DNA of 64,000 nucleotides from Trissonchulus latispiculum (taxonomy: Eukaryota > Nematoda > Enoplea > Enoplida > Ironidae): positions 62,001 to 126,000 of the forward strand of contig JASAND010007604.1 in NCBI GenBank assembly GCA_030248195.1, written 5' to 3'. The notes beneath the pieces are model-generated. The model was not told the DNA's origin. It saw only the letters and a program-made list of their open reading frames with translations, and ran no database searches. Positions 10,046 to 20,633 of the stretch are shown one piece after another (position 1 is the stretch's first letter; each line of letters begins with the position of its first letter). The translations under genes and the position numbers were made by a program.

Positions 10046-12600
10046 ATGTCGAATTCGTCAACAGACTCGTCTCGCCCGCTTACTCGCTATTTAAAAAGAC
10101 TTCGTGACGAAACAGTTCGTCTTTTTTCAGAGCTACCCCCAAATGCGCAGGCGCCGGAAGTGTCAGATAGTTTTTTGAACCGCCATTTCTTCAATAAGTC
10201 TCCTGTAAACTTGGTGGGGCGACAGCATGGGGGGAACGGGGGGATTGCCTCCCCCCAAAATTTACAAAATCCGACTCCCCCATACAGTTCAAATCCACCT
10301 CCCCCCACCCCCACAAGTTGTGGTTTCTTCCCCACCTGAATCACAAAATTTAGGGGTATATTTTTCTGAACCTTCTCACCCCCAAAATTCTGAAATTCCA
10401 CACCTACGAAATTCTGAACCTCCCCACCCCCAAAATTCTGAAATTCCACACCCACGAAATTCTGAACCTTCTCACCCCCAAAATTCTGAAATTCCACACC
10501 TACGAAATTCTGAACCTCCCCACCCCCAAAATTCTGAAATTCCACACCCACGAAATTCTGAACCTCCCCACCCCCAAAATTCTGAAATTCCACACATACA
10601 AAATTCTGAACCTCCCCACCCTCAAAATTCCGAACCCCCCCACCCCCCAATTTTTCGTGGTGCTGTTCGACCCCCGACCCCACCCCGGATAGGCGCAGCC
10701 ATTCCGCCTCTAGGGGACAGTCGTCGGGAGAAATGTCTCGGGGGGGTATAAATTTTTCGGGGGCCCTAATGAATACTTGGGGTTCTCCGGCAGTTGGGGA
10801 ACCGGTGGGGCAAAATTTTGGGGGAGAATCAAATAGGGACCGGAGAGAGACCTCGGTACAGGTGTTGGGGGGACCAATTTCCGGCCCCTCTCAGATTGTT
10901 TCTCAGTTTGCTCTCCCCCCCAAACGAAAATTTGGGCAATTTGGGGGCGGGTAAACTACCTACGCCCTCCCCCAAAAATCCAGTGGACCGAAATTCTGAA
11001 AGTTCAAATTTTCGTCGGGATTTTGATAACTTTATTTCGCCTCGTTTCGACGTTGTTCAGAGTACTCAAAGTGTTCTTACTGCTATGGGGTTGCAAAATG
11101 GGGCGGCCCCTAATGGTGTGTCTGGGCCGTTGTCCGGGCAAGCCGGAGAGGGACCCCCTCCTCCCCAACAATCTCAAAATCCATCTTCACCTTCAAATAT
11201 TTTGGGAAATGGGGCGGCTCCTAATGGTGTGTCGGGGCCGTTGTCCGGGCAAGCCGGAGAGGGACCCTCCCTTTCCCAACAAACTCAAAATTCACCTTTT
11301 CCCCCAAATTATTATCTCCCTCAAATTTCCCAAGGTGGGGCTACAGCTCCTCCCCCCCAACGTACGTATTCTCTCCGGTCTCCTCAGGGTCCGCCCGATG
11401 TTGTCGGGACACTCTCCCGGCAGGTCGGAAACGGCTCCTGCCCCCATCCCATGGATTCAAATTTTTCACAAAATTTTGGGCAAAATGTTTTGGTTTCGCC
11501 CGAAGTTGTCGGGACACTTTCCCGGCGGGCTGAAAATGGGACCCCTCTACCCCCGAATGGACCAAATTTTCAGCAAAATTTCGGGGAAAATGTTGCTTGT
11601 TCAGAAAATGGGTCTGTCTATAATTCTGCGAATAGCCAAAATTCGGGTTTTTTGTCTGGAGGGGGCTGTTCAAGCCATAACACCCCCGCATCCTATATGG
11701 AGCAGAATTTTGGTGGGGAACACCACCCCCCAGAGCCCAATTACTTACCCAATACCCAAATTCCACATAGCATTCCAGCGGCCTCAGTGGCAGATTTTCA
11801 GAAAAATACGTACGTACCGCCGGCAAATTCTCAAGCCCCTCAGCTGTCCCATTTGGGGGGGCATGTCATTCCCCGTGACCAATATGGGAACCCTCTACCA
11901 GATCGGGCTACGGCTCCTTCTCATATTTCGGTACATCGCACTCCAGTTTGCGCCGGGGGTCCCTCCGCACCAAAATTACATCATACACAGCCTCCTCCAC
12001 CCCCCCCCTTTACCGGTCCCCCATCCTAGCACTCAAAATCCCCCTTTGGCTTCACCAAGTCGCCTAACTCAGCAGGGTCGTGTAAATGACCAGGACCCTA
12101 AATATTTTCCGGTTCTTCCTCGTTCTTATGGACAACATTTGTACGAAGGTGCTCAACTTGCAGCCCCTGACCCGCACCAGCAGCAAGTTCCTCAACTTCG
12201 CTATCAGCCCCCCAACGAACAGTTTTCGGAGGGGCAATATTTTATACGTACACCTGCAAATTTTGAACACGACCGCTTAGAACAGCAGGTTTTTCAGAAT
12301 CCGGTTATTGCGGAACTGGATAGAAATCATTTGTGGGAAGGGTCACAACCAAACCTTCCGCCTCTCCGGGTACCGCCATACGTACCTCAACAGGCTCCTG
12401 AAAATCCGTATTACATGGCAGATATGGTTGCCTCCCACGCCGATGCGACTGATTATGTATCTCGAAACCGCCCTCTTACTCCTAGTGAGACCTCCCAACA
12501 GCGGGGACTACACTCGTCTGTGTCCTCCTTATGGGAGGGCAAGGACGCGGTGCCCCCCCCTGCTGGACAGGAACCTCCGGGGGGCAACCCCCCCAAAATC
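10046..12600 (+). pseudogene. gag: Proline-rich N-terminal extension of Gag, frame-shifted
   Basis: The ATG at 10046, 29 bases after the LTR, begins a basic amphipathic stretch (LTRYLKRLRDETVRLFSEL). It runs into roughly 800 residues of Pro/Gln/Asn/Ser-rich, low-complexity protein. The plausible frame changes near C- and G-homopolymers: about 10300-10320, 10741-10747 (G7), about 10910-10955, 12000-12008 (C9) and about 12585-12595. It then joins the capsid frame. Features include the 48-bp tandem repeat and two copies of GAAPNGVSGPLSGQAGEGP (11100s and 11210s). Such a long disordered Gag N-terminus is unusual for Ty3. The frame breaks could be real decay or sequence error, and several sit in runs of 6-9 identical bases. 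Confidence 0.6.
10378..10632 (+). repeat. 48-bp tandem repeat in gag
   Basis: About five copies of a 48-bp unit; CCCAAAATTCTG recurs at 10381, 10429, 10477, 10525 and 10573, and a degenerate copy at 10621. The unit encodes 16 residues, NSEIPHxRNSEPPHPQ. The constant 48-bp spacing keeps the frame open, so the repeat has been maintained as coding sequence. Confidence 0.9.
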
Positions 12601-15600
12601 CGGCACCTATCACTTTTCCGCCAGTTTCTAATTCACAACAGGTATGTACGTATATACCGCCACCTCTCCGACCTTCACCTTCTCCCCCTCCCCCGGGTCC
12701 CCCTCCTACCCCCTCATCTCTCTCGAACCAGAGCTCTCATACGGTGCATACTGTGGGGAAAAAATCAAAAACACCCAAAAATTCTCGTCACCCCACCCCT
12801 GAGACCATGCAACCAACGGACATTTCTGTCTCCAAATTTGATACCAGTCTTTTCCGGTACTACCTCGAAGTTCTAAGGGAAGTCCCTCGCTATGACCCAA
12901 AATACGCCTATTTTGAGGATTGGCATCCTCAATTTGAATCGGCCGTGGCGGTTCACGCGGTTCCGGAGAGCCAGCGGGGGCGTCTTCTCTGGAATAAACT
13001 TTCTGGAAAAGCTCAAATTTTCGCCTCCCGTTGTGGCCCGCAGGTCGTAGAGTCATATGCCGGCTTTCTTGAATTGATAAAATCTCAGTTTCCAAAACCT
13101 CAACTCTCTTTACGTGATAGATTTTCTGCCTTTGCTCATCGAAAACAACTTCACAATGAATCTGTCCGTCATTATATTTCTGAATTACAAGCCATGGCCC
13201 TCGACCTGTGGGACACCCAGGAGGAGAGGGAAGAACAATGTGTTCAACAACTTTTCGCCGGAGTTCATGACAAGTTCGCCCTTGCACTGGCCTCCCTCTA
13301 CCAGAGTGAACGCCCGACCATGCAAGATGTGCGTCGCATTATTGACCGTCTGGAGTCTCGTGAAGCCAGGGCTCCGGAGGGCGACACCCTATCATATGAT
13401 TTGCATATTTATTATGTCGAAGAAGGGGGTTCCGGTAATAACAAAAGAACCTCAGATTCTACCTCTCAGGCAAATTTAGAAGTCGCGGCCTCCCGCCTTG
13501 GTTTCCGGGAGATGAAGGATTGGTTTGAGCAACACATCCAAGACGCTCTAGCTAAGTGGGATGAGGAAAAACGTAAGAAATTTTCCGCCCCTTGCAGATA
13601 CTGCAAAAAGCGGGGACATCCTCCCGAAAAATGTTGGGAAAGATACCCCTCCAAAGCCCCTCCTGACTACAAACCTCGCCCCCTTCCGGAACGAGTTGAC
13701 CATGTTTTGTATAATCGGACGCCCTATACTCCCCATTATCAAAGACAGTCGAATCAGCAACAATATTACCAACCCGTAAATTATACCCCACCTCCTCCAC
13801 ATACACAGTATGCCCCTGTTCAGCCCACTCCCCAACCATCTCAATATTCTGCTCCATCTTCTACTCCTCAACCCTTGTTTTCCCCCAACCGTCAACAGAC
13901 ACCCCCTGCCCCGGTTCAAAATTTTCACCCTACTTCTGCTCAACCTCAAAATGCTTCTTTAACTCCGTATCAGCGTATTGTCATGGAAAATGCTGGTATT
14001 CCGGAATTGTCACAAAATTTTGTACCTGCGTCGGATTCGGGAGCGGGAGCACAAGCTGCCCCTCCCTCGGGTGGGTCAGCTCCCCCTTCCACCGGAGTCA
14101 CTTTGCAACAGGCAAATCAGATGTTAGGTCAGTTTCATGTTTCTATGGTATCAGCCCGGCCAGGTGGCGGTCCTGCTCCGTGGGGGGAGGGGCCCCTCCA
14201 GTCTAGTCCGGAGGCGCTGTCAATCTCCACTGAACTTGATTCTCGACATCTTGATTTGTCTATGTCAGAAGCCCAATTGTCAAGTGTTTTTTCGAAAGTA
14301 GTTCATAATTTGACCCATCTACAGGCAATTCATCGAGATACGTATAGCTCTATGCAGGAATATCACCATGCTTTATCTAACCAAATGCGTGAAATGGCAC
14401 TTTTATTAAAACGTTTATGTCCTAATCAATCGGAATATGACTCGATTATGTTTGTCGAAAAACATCCACCCTCTTCCTGGGCCGCGGGTTTTTCTCCGGT
14501 TCTCGGGGGGATGCCCCCTTCCCCGACAGCACAGACACAGAGTGTCTTAGTGGCCACGGAGACGGAACAGCCCACCGTTATAGAAACCGTGCAAGACAAG
14601 GAAAATCCTGTTTCAGGCCATTTAGCTTCCGTAGCAGTGACTCCGGGGGCTTCCGCGGGAATTGAATCCGAACAGGTACTAGCGGCGGCGGACAATATGC
14701 CCGCTATCTTAGTAACATCTGGGGCCGCAAGAATTTTGGCAATTATAGATTCCGGGGCGTCGATTTCTATCATCAGTCCCCGAACAGTGCAAAGGATTTT
14801 AGCCAGTGGGGCGGAGGTTCGTTTTGACCACCCTGATCCCATCACTGCCGTCACTTCAAACAACGCTCCCCTAAAAATTTCAGCCAAAGTTTTTGTTATT
14901 TTTACAGTGGGATGTAAAGAATACGGTTGGTCTTTTCATATGGCACCCGAATTTTATCGGGATATGCTAATTGGCACCGATTTTATGAAAATGTTCCAGT
15001 GGGATTTGTTATTTTCTTCTAACCAGGTTAACATGCAAGGCATCCGCCATCCCCTACTTTCGGCGGTTGATATTCGGGCCGAATTTTTAGCAAATTGGTG
15101 TGATGAAACTCCGGCAGTGATGGCAGTGGATGTGGTTGTTCCCCCCACCTCGGAGGTCTGGGCGCAGGCTCGAACCTCCTCCGCTGTTCGGGGACCACTG
15201 TGCTTTTTCGACCCCATGGAATCTTTATTGTCTGAACATAAAGTCTTGCCTTACGCTGGGGTGGTTCAAATTTTGGAAAATTTCTTTGAACTTCTAATGG
15301 TAAATCCAACTCCATCGCCAATTACAATTCCACGGGCCACGGTACTCGGGTCGGTTACTCCTGTGCGGGATTATTCCGCCCGGGAACCTGTTTTGTGCGA
15401 TCTTAACATTTTTACTCCGGCCCAAGTTCATTTAGACGAATTTGCACGAGATTTGCTTTTCGCCGTTGATGCACGTATGGGGGACCCTCCACTCCGGGAA
15501 GGTTCTCCATTCGATCCGTATCTACGGCAAAAGGCTCAAGACGACCAGCAAATCGTGTTTCAATGTTACGAAGAAAACATGGACTCAAATATTTTTTCAA

Positions 15601-16205
15601 AAGAGGGGGTAGGCCACCCCCTAGAAGAAGAAAATGTGGAATTAGAAATTGTTAAAGAAAATACCACCCTAGCAAAGGCCTTGTCGACTCCCCCAGAACC
15701 TCAAAAAATTTCAAAAGAGGGGGTAGCCTCCCCCTCATCAGGTCAGACAGCTGTTTTGAAACCTTCTTTAATTTCTTCAGAACAATTAGCACCTTTACCT
15801 GAAAATTTGAAAAGGCCTTTTCCGTTAGTTTCAGTGGGGTTTTCTGACCAGCTCCAGTATTGGGTTGAAGATTCCCCCAAGTCGCAGGAGGACGTTTCTT
15901 CTGGGGGAGGTAGTCTGGGCTGTTGTCCGGGCGACTCTCCTGGGGAACTCCCTGGTGTGTCTGGGCTGTTGTCCGGGCAAGCCAGTGGAGAGTCCACTGG
16001 TCCTGCGTCTTCGGAGAATCTAGTGGGGGTAGAGGAGTGCGAAGCTCTCGAATCCGGGCCGTGGGTCCCGGTAAAACTTATAGGGCAAGTACATCCGGGT
16101 GAGCCCGGATATACGTATATAACACGCCAACAACTACTAGAAATGTCAACTCAGGAAAATCTTTCTTCGGGGGAGGCAGCCTCTCCGGAAAAGGGGGGCG
16201 CCTAA
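12531..16205 (+). CDS. gag: Gag capsid, zinc knuckle and aspartic protease (Gag-PR)
   Basis: An uninterrupted frame. The nominal first codon is arbitrary, because the true protein continues from the upstream frames. Residues ~105-285 resemble a Ty3-type capsid (YFEDWHPQFESAV, LRDRFSAFAHRKQ, VRHYISELQAMALDLW). A CCHC zinc knuckle CRYCKKRGHPPEKC lies at about 355-368. A long Pro/Gln-rich linker follows, then an aspartic protease centred on DSGA at 740-743 (LAIIDSGASISIIS). Beyond the protease lie ~400 residues of acidic, Ser/Pro-rich linker ending at TAA 16203-16205. The next RT-containing frame is in the same phase, so expression of Pol would need readthrough of this TAA or reinitiation. Gag forms the particle; PR cleaves the polyproteins. 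Confidence 0.88.
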   Translation: MGGQGRGAPPCWTGTSGGQPPQNPAPITFPPVSNSQQVCTYIPPPLRPSPSPPPPGPPPTPSSLSNQSSHTVHTVGKKSKTPKNSRHPTPETMQPTDISVSKFDTSLFRYYLEVLREVPRYDPKYAYFEDWHPQFESAVAVHAVPESQRGRLLWNKLSGKAQIFASRCGPQVVESYAGFLELIKSQFPKPQLSLRDRFSAFAHRKQLHNESVRHYISELQAMALDLWDTQEEREEQCVQQLFAGVHDKFALALASLYQSERPTMQDVRRIIDRLESREARAPEGDTLSYDLHIYYVEEGGSGNNKRTSDSTSQANLEVAASRLGFREMKDWFEQHIQDALAKWDEEKRKKFSAPCRYCKKRGHPPEKCWERYPSKAPPDYKPRPLPERVDHVLYNRTPYTPHYQRQSNQQQYYQPVNYTPPPPHTQYAPVQPTPQPSQYSAPSSTPQPLFSPNRQQTPPAPVQNFHPTSAQPQNASLTPYQRIVMENAGIPELSQNFVPASDSGAGAQAAPPSGGSAPPSTGVTLQQANQMLGQFHVSMVSARPGGGPAPWGEGPLQSSPEALSISTELDSRHLDLSMSEAQLSSVFSKVVHNLTHLQAIHRDTYSSMQEYHHALSNQMREMALLLKRLCPNQSEYDSIMFVEKHPPSSWAAGFSPVLGGMPPSPTAQTQSVLVATETEQPTVIETVQDKENPVSGHLASVAVTPGASAGIESEQVLAAADNMPAILVTSGAARILAIIDSGASISIISPRTVQRILASGAEVRFDHPDPITAVTSNNAPLKISAKVFVIFTVGCKEYGWSFHMAPEFYRDMLIGTDFMKMFQWDLLFSSNQVNMQGIRHPLLSAVDIRAEFLANWCDETPAVMAVDVVVPPTSEVWAQARTSSAVRGPLCFFDPMESLLSEHKVLPYAGVVQILENFFELLMVNPTPSPITIPRATVLGSVTPVRDYSAREPVLCDLNIFTPAQVHLDEFARDLLFAVDARMGDPPLREGSPFDPYLRQKAQDDQQIVFQCYEENMDSNIFSKEGVGHPLEEENVELEIVKENTTLAKALSTPPEPQKISKEGVASPSSGQTAVLKPSLISSEQLAPLPENLKRPFPLVSVGFSDQLQYWVEDSPKSQEDVSSGGGSLGCCPGDSPGELPGVSGLLSGQASGESTGPASSENLVGVEECEALESGPWVPVKLIGQVHPGEPGYTYITRQQLLEMSTQENLSSGEAASPEKGGA
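15598..15611 (+). other. Internal copy of the polypurine tract (1)
   Basis: CAAAAGAGGGGGTA here is identical to the polypurine tract before the 3' LTR (36645-36658). It is placed like a central polypurine tract, but it also encodes SKEGVG in Gag-PR, so repeated coding is an alternative explanation. Confidence 0.4.
15712..15725 (+). other. Internal copy of the polypurine tract (2)
   Basis: A second identical CAAAAGAGGGGGTA, 114 bases after the first, in the same reading phase (SKEGVA). Confidence 0.4.
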
Positions 16206-19078
16206 AATAACTTGACCGAAATTGTAAATTCTCCTGCTTTTGCGGAAGCAGAACGACGCGCTCTCTTGTTCGAAAAAATCAAACTTGCCGATTGTTGCCT
16301 GACGCGTAGGAATCAGCGCAGGCTGAAACTTATGATTTTGAATTTTCCAAATATTTGGGACGCAGCTGGAGGCTGTGGTAAAACCGAAATCGATTATCAC
16401 TATATTGAAATTGAACCCGGAAAACGTCCTATAAAAGCACGGGCGTACAAGGTCAACCCTGCACAAAGACAAATTATAGACGAAAAACTCGCTGCATGGT
16501 TGGAACAGGGACTTATACAGCCCTCCAGGAGTCCTTGGGCTTCTCCCATTATTCTGGTCGCCAAGAAGGACGGGGACTGGAGGTTGTGTGTTGATTATCG
16601 GAAATTGAATGCAATCACGAAAAAGGATTGCTATCCCATTCCCTATATTCACGGACTTTTCGAGGCAATTTTGGGCCATTCCATTTTTTCTAAATTAGAT
16701 TTGGCCTCAGGTTTTCATCAAATTCCCATCTATCCCCCGGACCGGGAAAAACTGCCTTTATCACCCACTCCGGGCTGTATGAGTTCAAGGTCATGCCGTT
16801 CGGACTATGCAATGCTCCGTCAACCTTTCAACGCATTATAGATCGCATAATGGAGGGGTTCACGGTTTATATCGACGATATTTTGATATCTAGCGCTTCA
16901 GAATTTGATCATTTGGATAAACCCCTTGAAATTTTTCTACGTTGTTCAAGAGAGCGTGTCATCCTAAAATTGTCAAAATGCGAGTTCGCAAAATCCTCTA
17001 TGCCCTTTTTGGGTCATGTTCTGTCTGCCTCCGGGATCTCCACGGATCCGGAGAAAATTCGTGTTGTTAGGGATTTTTCTGTTCCACAAACTGTGAAAGA
17101 TGTCCAAAGCTTTCTGGGTCTAGCGGGGTACTACAGGCGATTTGTTCCGAATTTTTCCAAAATTGCTCACCCCTTGAATTCTCTACTCAAAAAGGACGCA
17201 GAATTTATCTGGTCTAGTGCTTGCCAAGCGGCATTTGAAACCCTAAAGGAAAAACTGATTACGGCTCCCGTATTGGTGTACCCGGACTTTTCGAAGCGGT
17301 TCACCTTGGCCACGGATGCCAGCTTTTTAGGTATAGCAGCCGTCCTCCAGCAAACAGATGAACAAGGTAAATTTCATCCGGTTGCATATGCCGCCCGGGC
17401 GCTGACCACCGCCGAAAAGAATTATCACGTAACTGAGTTAGAAGCCCTGGCCATTTTCTTTGGAATTTCATATTTTCAACATTATTTGATTTTGTATGAA
17501 TTTGATGTTATAACCGATCACAAAGCACTTGAGTATATGCTGGGTGACCAAGTGGTACCGAAAACTGCCCTTGGCCGAATAGCCCGGTGGAGGGCCTTTT
17601 TACGTTCCTTTCGGTTTCGGGTAATTCAGCGCCCGGGCGTCACAAATGGTGCTCCGGATGCACTGTCTCGAAATCCTCCAGAAATACCCGGTTCTTTTGC
17701 GGATCATCCTAAAATTCCAGAATTTCTCTTCGCAATTACGAACATGGAGGACGAATATGAGGGCCCTGAGGACCCGCTGGCATCCGAGGCCGGAATTGAA
17801 ATTTGGAAACAAGCCCTACAATCGGACCCTTTTACAGCAAATATGTTGAAATTTCTACAGGATAAAATTCTTCCGCAGGATCCTGTGGAGGCGTATGTTG
17901 TACGTAAAACTTCTTCTGATTATTATATTGAAAATGAAATTTTACACCGGAGGCTTAAGTTCAAACGCCGTGACCCTCTAAAACTGATAGTAGTCCCCCG
18001 GGATTGTCGTAAGTACGTATTTGATGAATGTCATAATACACTGTTTGCCGGGTGTCATAACGGGAGGGACCGTACCCTGGGAATGATTTCTGGAAAATAT
18101 TTCTGGGAAACTTTAACTCAGGATATAAATCGGTATTTGGATTTGTGTCAAGTTTGTGCTGCATGTAATCCCGGACCTCGCAAAAAGCAGGCCTGGATGC
18201 GTTTTTTCACTCCCGTAGAAGCCCCTTTTGAGAGGCTCTCCATGGATGTCATGCACGCCCCTCCTACTTCCTCTGGAAACTCAAAGGTATTGGTCGTGGT
18301 TGATTTTCTGACACGTTGGGGTTGGGCTTTTCCTATGCCAAATGAGCAAACCCAAACGATTGCTAAAAATTTTGCCGAAAATATTATCGCGGTTCACGGA
18401 GCTCCCCGAGAAATTCTCACGGACAAGGGTACTCCGTTTTGTTCTGCCCTTATGGAATCCTTGTGTAAACTTTTGGGAACGAAAAAGGTACGTACTACTG
18501 CTTACCACCCTCAAACAAATGGGGCGTGCGAAAGACTGAATGGAACCCTAAAGGGACTTCTATGGAAAGCAATTTTAGGATTTAATAAAGAATGGGATGA
18601 ATTAATCCCCTGGGTTTTGTTCGCCTACCGGTCTACTCCCCACGCTTCTACCGGTGAATCCCCCTATTACTTATTGTTTGGTCAAGATCCCCGGTTATTT
18701 TCTCGAAATTTACTCAGTCGAAAAGACCCACTTGCTAAAGAATTTACTCCTTCATATGTAGAAGATTTACGTGAAAAATTACAGTATTCTCGCCAAATTC
18801 TCAAAGAATACACTCAAGAGGTTTTGGAAAAACGTCGAGCTACTTATGATGCAAAAACCAAGGTTGTCGAGTATAAGGAAAATATGTTGGTTTGGAAGGA
18901 TGTTTCTCAGGCAAACATCCCTCGGGGGGCAAGCCGCAAATTTCTTCCTATGTTTCAAGGCCCCTTCCGTGTTATAAAAGTGGTTTCCCCTACAAATGTT
19001 GAAATTTTGTCCACTCATCGTTCAGACGCTACTCCGGAATTGATCAATGTGAATCGTCTGAAACCCTTCTATTCATAA
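16206..19078 (+). pseudogene. pol: Pol: reverse transcriptase, RNase H, integrase (one frameshift)
   Basis: The frame opens right after the Gag-PR TAA. RT fingers/palm are seen (WRLCVDYRKLN, KLDLASGFHQIPI). The frame then breaks at a run of five A (16747-16751) and resumes in the -1 phase from about 16752. It carries the YIDD catalytic box (16868-16879), RNase H (LATDASFLG near 17310; DHKALEYML) and an integrase with an H2C2-like zinc region (ECHNTLFAGCH...CQVC). The DDE triad is D at 18245, D at 18422 and E at 18530; the last two are separated by exactly 35 residues. The C-terminus has the FQGPF motif and ends NRLKPFYS, with no chromodomain. Order and motifs place it in Ty3. The single frameshift in a homopolymer makes this copy inactive as written, unless it is a base-calling error. 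Confidence 0.92.
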
Positions 19079-19467
19079 TTTACTTCCTTTTTGCCCGGCT
19101 AATTTATCTTTCCTTGAGTTCTATTCTTTTAAAAATTTTAAGAATCCTATTTTCTCAAACGAGTAAAGTTTTTTAAAATTTATTCCTTTGATTTTAAAAA
19201 TTTAATATCAACCTCAGTACTATTGGTTAACGTTTTATCTATTTTATTTAATATTTTTCTTTTATCTTTACACTTTTACTATTACTCTTTTATCCTTTTG
19301 TTTACACTTCACTAATTTACTTTGTATGTTATGTAATTGTCTAGTTATTTCAGTACGCGCTTGCTTTGTTTCTGTTGCTCTCTAGTCAGTGCCTTTGGCC
19401 GATTTCTGGAGGACGTTCTGGTAGGTTTTCAATAAATTTTTCTAATCGTTTTCTTATTTTTAGTACC
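19079..19467 (+). promoter_or_regulatory. T-rich spacer with a splice-acceptor-like end
   Basis: There are 389 bases between the integrase stop and the next ATG, very T-rich and without a gene. They end in a pyrimidine tract and TTTTTAG immediately before the ATG at 19468, a textbook 3' splice site. This suggests the downstream genes are made from spliced subgenomic RNA. The donor was not identified. Confidence 0.35.
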
Positions 19468-20054
19468 ATGCCATACGGAACAGCAAAATTCGGTAAGTTT
19501 ACCAAGGGACAACCAGAAAAACGGGTGACTTTTACTCATCTACCACCTGTGTCAGAAGGACCGGAGTATCAAATCCCAGCTGATATTTGGCACCTCATAA
19601 AATCCAGCCAATTTGATCCTACGTGGGATACCATGCCGTTCCCACCGACACCTGGGTATAGAGTAATTGCCGGGGGGCACCCTCTGTACGAGAATCAAAA
19701 TCACTCTTTGCTTTCGCGGTTGAAGATAAAAATTTTCCCTCCACTCCAGAACCTGTGCCCTCTTCTATTTACTATGCAAAAGAATCATCTCGTATGCAAA
19801 AAGTAGCGGCTTTATTTAATTGTTATCCTACTCCGGCCACTTTTGATCCGCCTAAACATCTCCTAGACTTGGGGGCACGCCCTATAACTTTAGCTGAACC
19901 AGGTTTAACTTCTCCTCCGGGATTGGTTGCTTATACTGACGTCCGCCACGCGCGATTTCAATTGGTGGATCCAAAATTTATACTGGAGTGCCACTATCAT
20001 AATATTGGTAGATCGCTTAGGGGAGAATTTCCACATCCTCCGCCAACGGAGTAA
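19468..20054 (+). pseudogene. Accessory protein 1 of the giant element (frameshifted)
   Basis: An unknown protein of about 195 residues in two overlapping frames. It opens MPYGTAKFGKFTKG at ATG 19468, and the frame changes by -1 near 19700-19710. The second frame runs to TAA 20052-20054 and includes DPPKHLLDLGARPITLAEPG and VAYTDVRHARFQLVDPKFIL. No signal peptide, membrane segment or known motif is seen. The composition (Pro, His and aromatics) suggests a folded soluble protein. A splice-acceptor-like sequence directly precedes the ATG. I cannot assign a function. The position after integrase is where retrovirus-like elements carry env or regulatory genes, but it does not look like an envelope. 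Confidence 0.5.
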
Positions 20055-20277
20055 TACGTATATGTGTACAGGTATAGTTTTGGGTTTACAGTTCATGTTA
20101 TGTATTTATCTTTATGTTTTGTGTTCCAGGTTTCTGTTCGTGTTGCGGGTTGTACTTTTCTGAGTGTCTGCTAGATTCTATCTTCCCCGCAAGTTCGGAA
20201 AAATTTTGAGGTTAGCATAAATTTTCTCTCCTTTAGCTTGGGTTTTTATATACGTATTTTAGAAGTTGCACTTTATA

Positions 20278-20598
20278 ATGACAACTCCCCCAAGAATATG
20301 TTTTGATCCGCGTCCGTGTAGGTATGATTTGTCAGATGCTGGTCAACCAATGTATGTGCCGCTCCGGGGCAAAGTTGCTCCGGGAGAACATCTTCCTCCG
20401 GTGTTAAATCAGGAATTGGAATTGGGTCCAGGGGTACCTTACCGTGGGGGGTGGGTTAACCCTGCGGATTTGCGCTTTGAACATATCGCGGCTATGATTC
20501 TCGATTCCTTTGAATTAGATCCGTCTACTTGTAAGAAATTTATTGAATTAGCCGCCCACTTTGGGTACTTCATGTTCCCGGCTTATTTTCTTCCCCCT
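20278..20598 (+). CDS. Accessory protein 2 of the giant element (interrupted by a poly-G run)
   Basis: An open frame from ATG 20278 encodes about 107 residues. It starts MTTPPRICFDPRPCRYDLSD and contains HIAAMILDSFELDPSTCKKF and a hydrophobic FGYFMFPAYFLPP. It then runs into 34 consecutive G. Past the G-run the frame stays open to 20685, but that sequence is compositionally abnormal, so the true C-terminus is unknown. A TTTTAG acceptor-like site lies 16 bases before the ATG. No known domain is recognised. The start is supported by the open frame and non-repetitive composition only. Confidence 0.45.

Positions 20599-20632
<34 letters not shown>
20599..20632 (+). repeat. Run of 34 consecutive G
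   Basis: An uninterrupted G homopolymer directly after CCCCCT. Such a run could form G-quadruplex structures and stalls sequencing polymerases. It marks the exact start of the cytosine-depleted tract, so it may be an assembly or consensus boundary. Confidence 0.95.

Positions 20633-20633
<1 letters not shown>

Noticed and set aside
10378..10632. CRISPR-like array
   Set aside because: Units are contiguous 48-mers with no unique spacers, and they encode a protein repeat.
10087..10683. 198-residue Gly-rich minus-strand frame
   Set aside because: It is the complement of the 48-bp gag tandem repeat; the repeat keeps several frames open.
11023..12000. Long Leu/Arg-rich plus frame overlapping gag
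   Set aside because: Shadow of the proline-rich Gag frame; only its last part (after about 12010) looks like the real Gag continuation.
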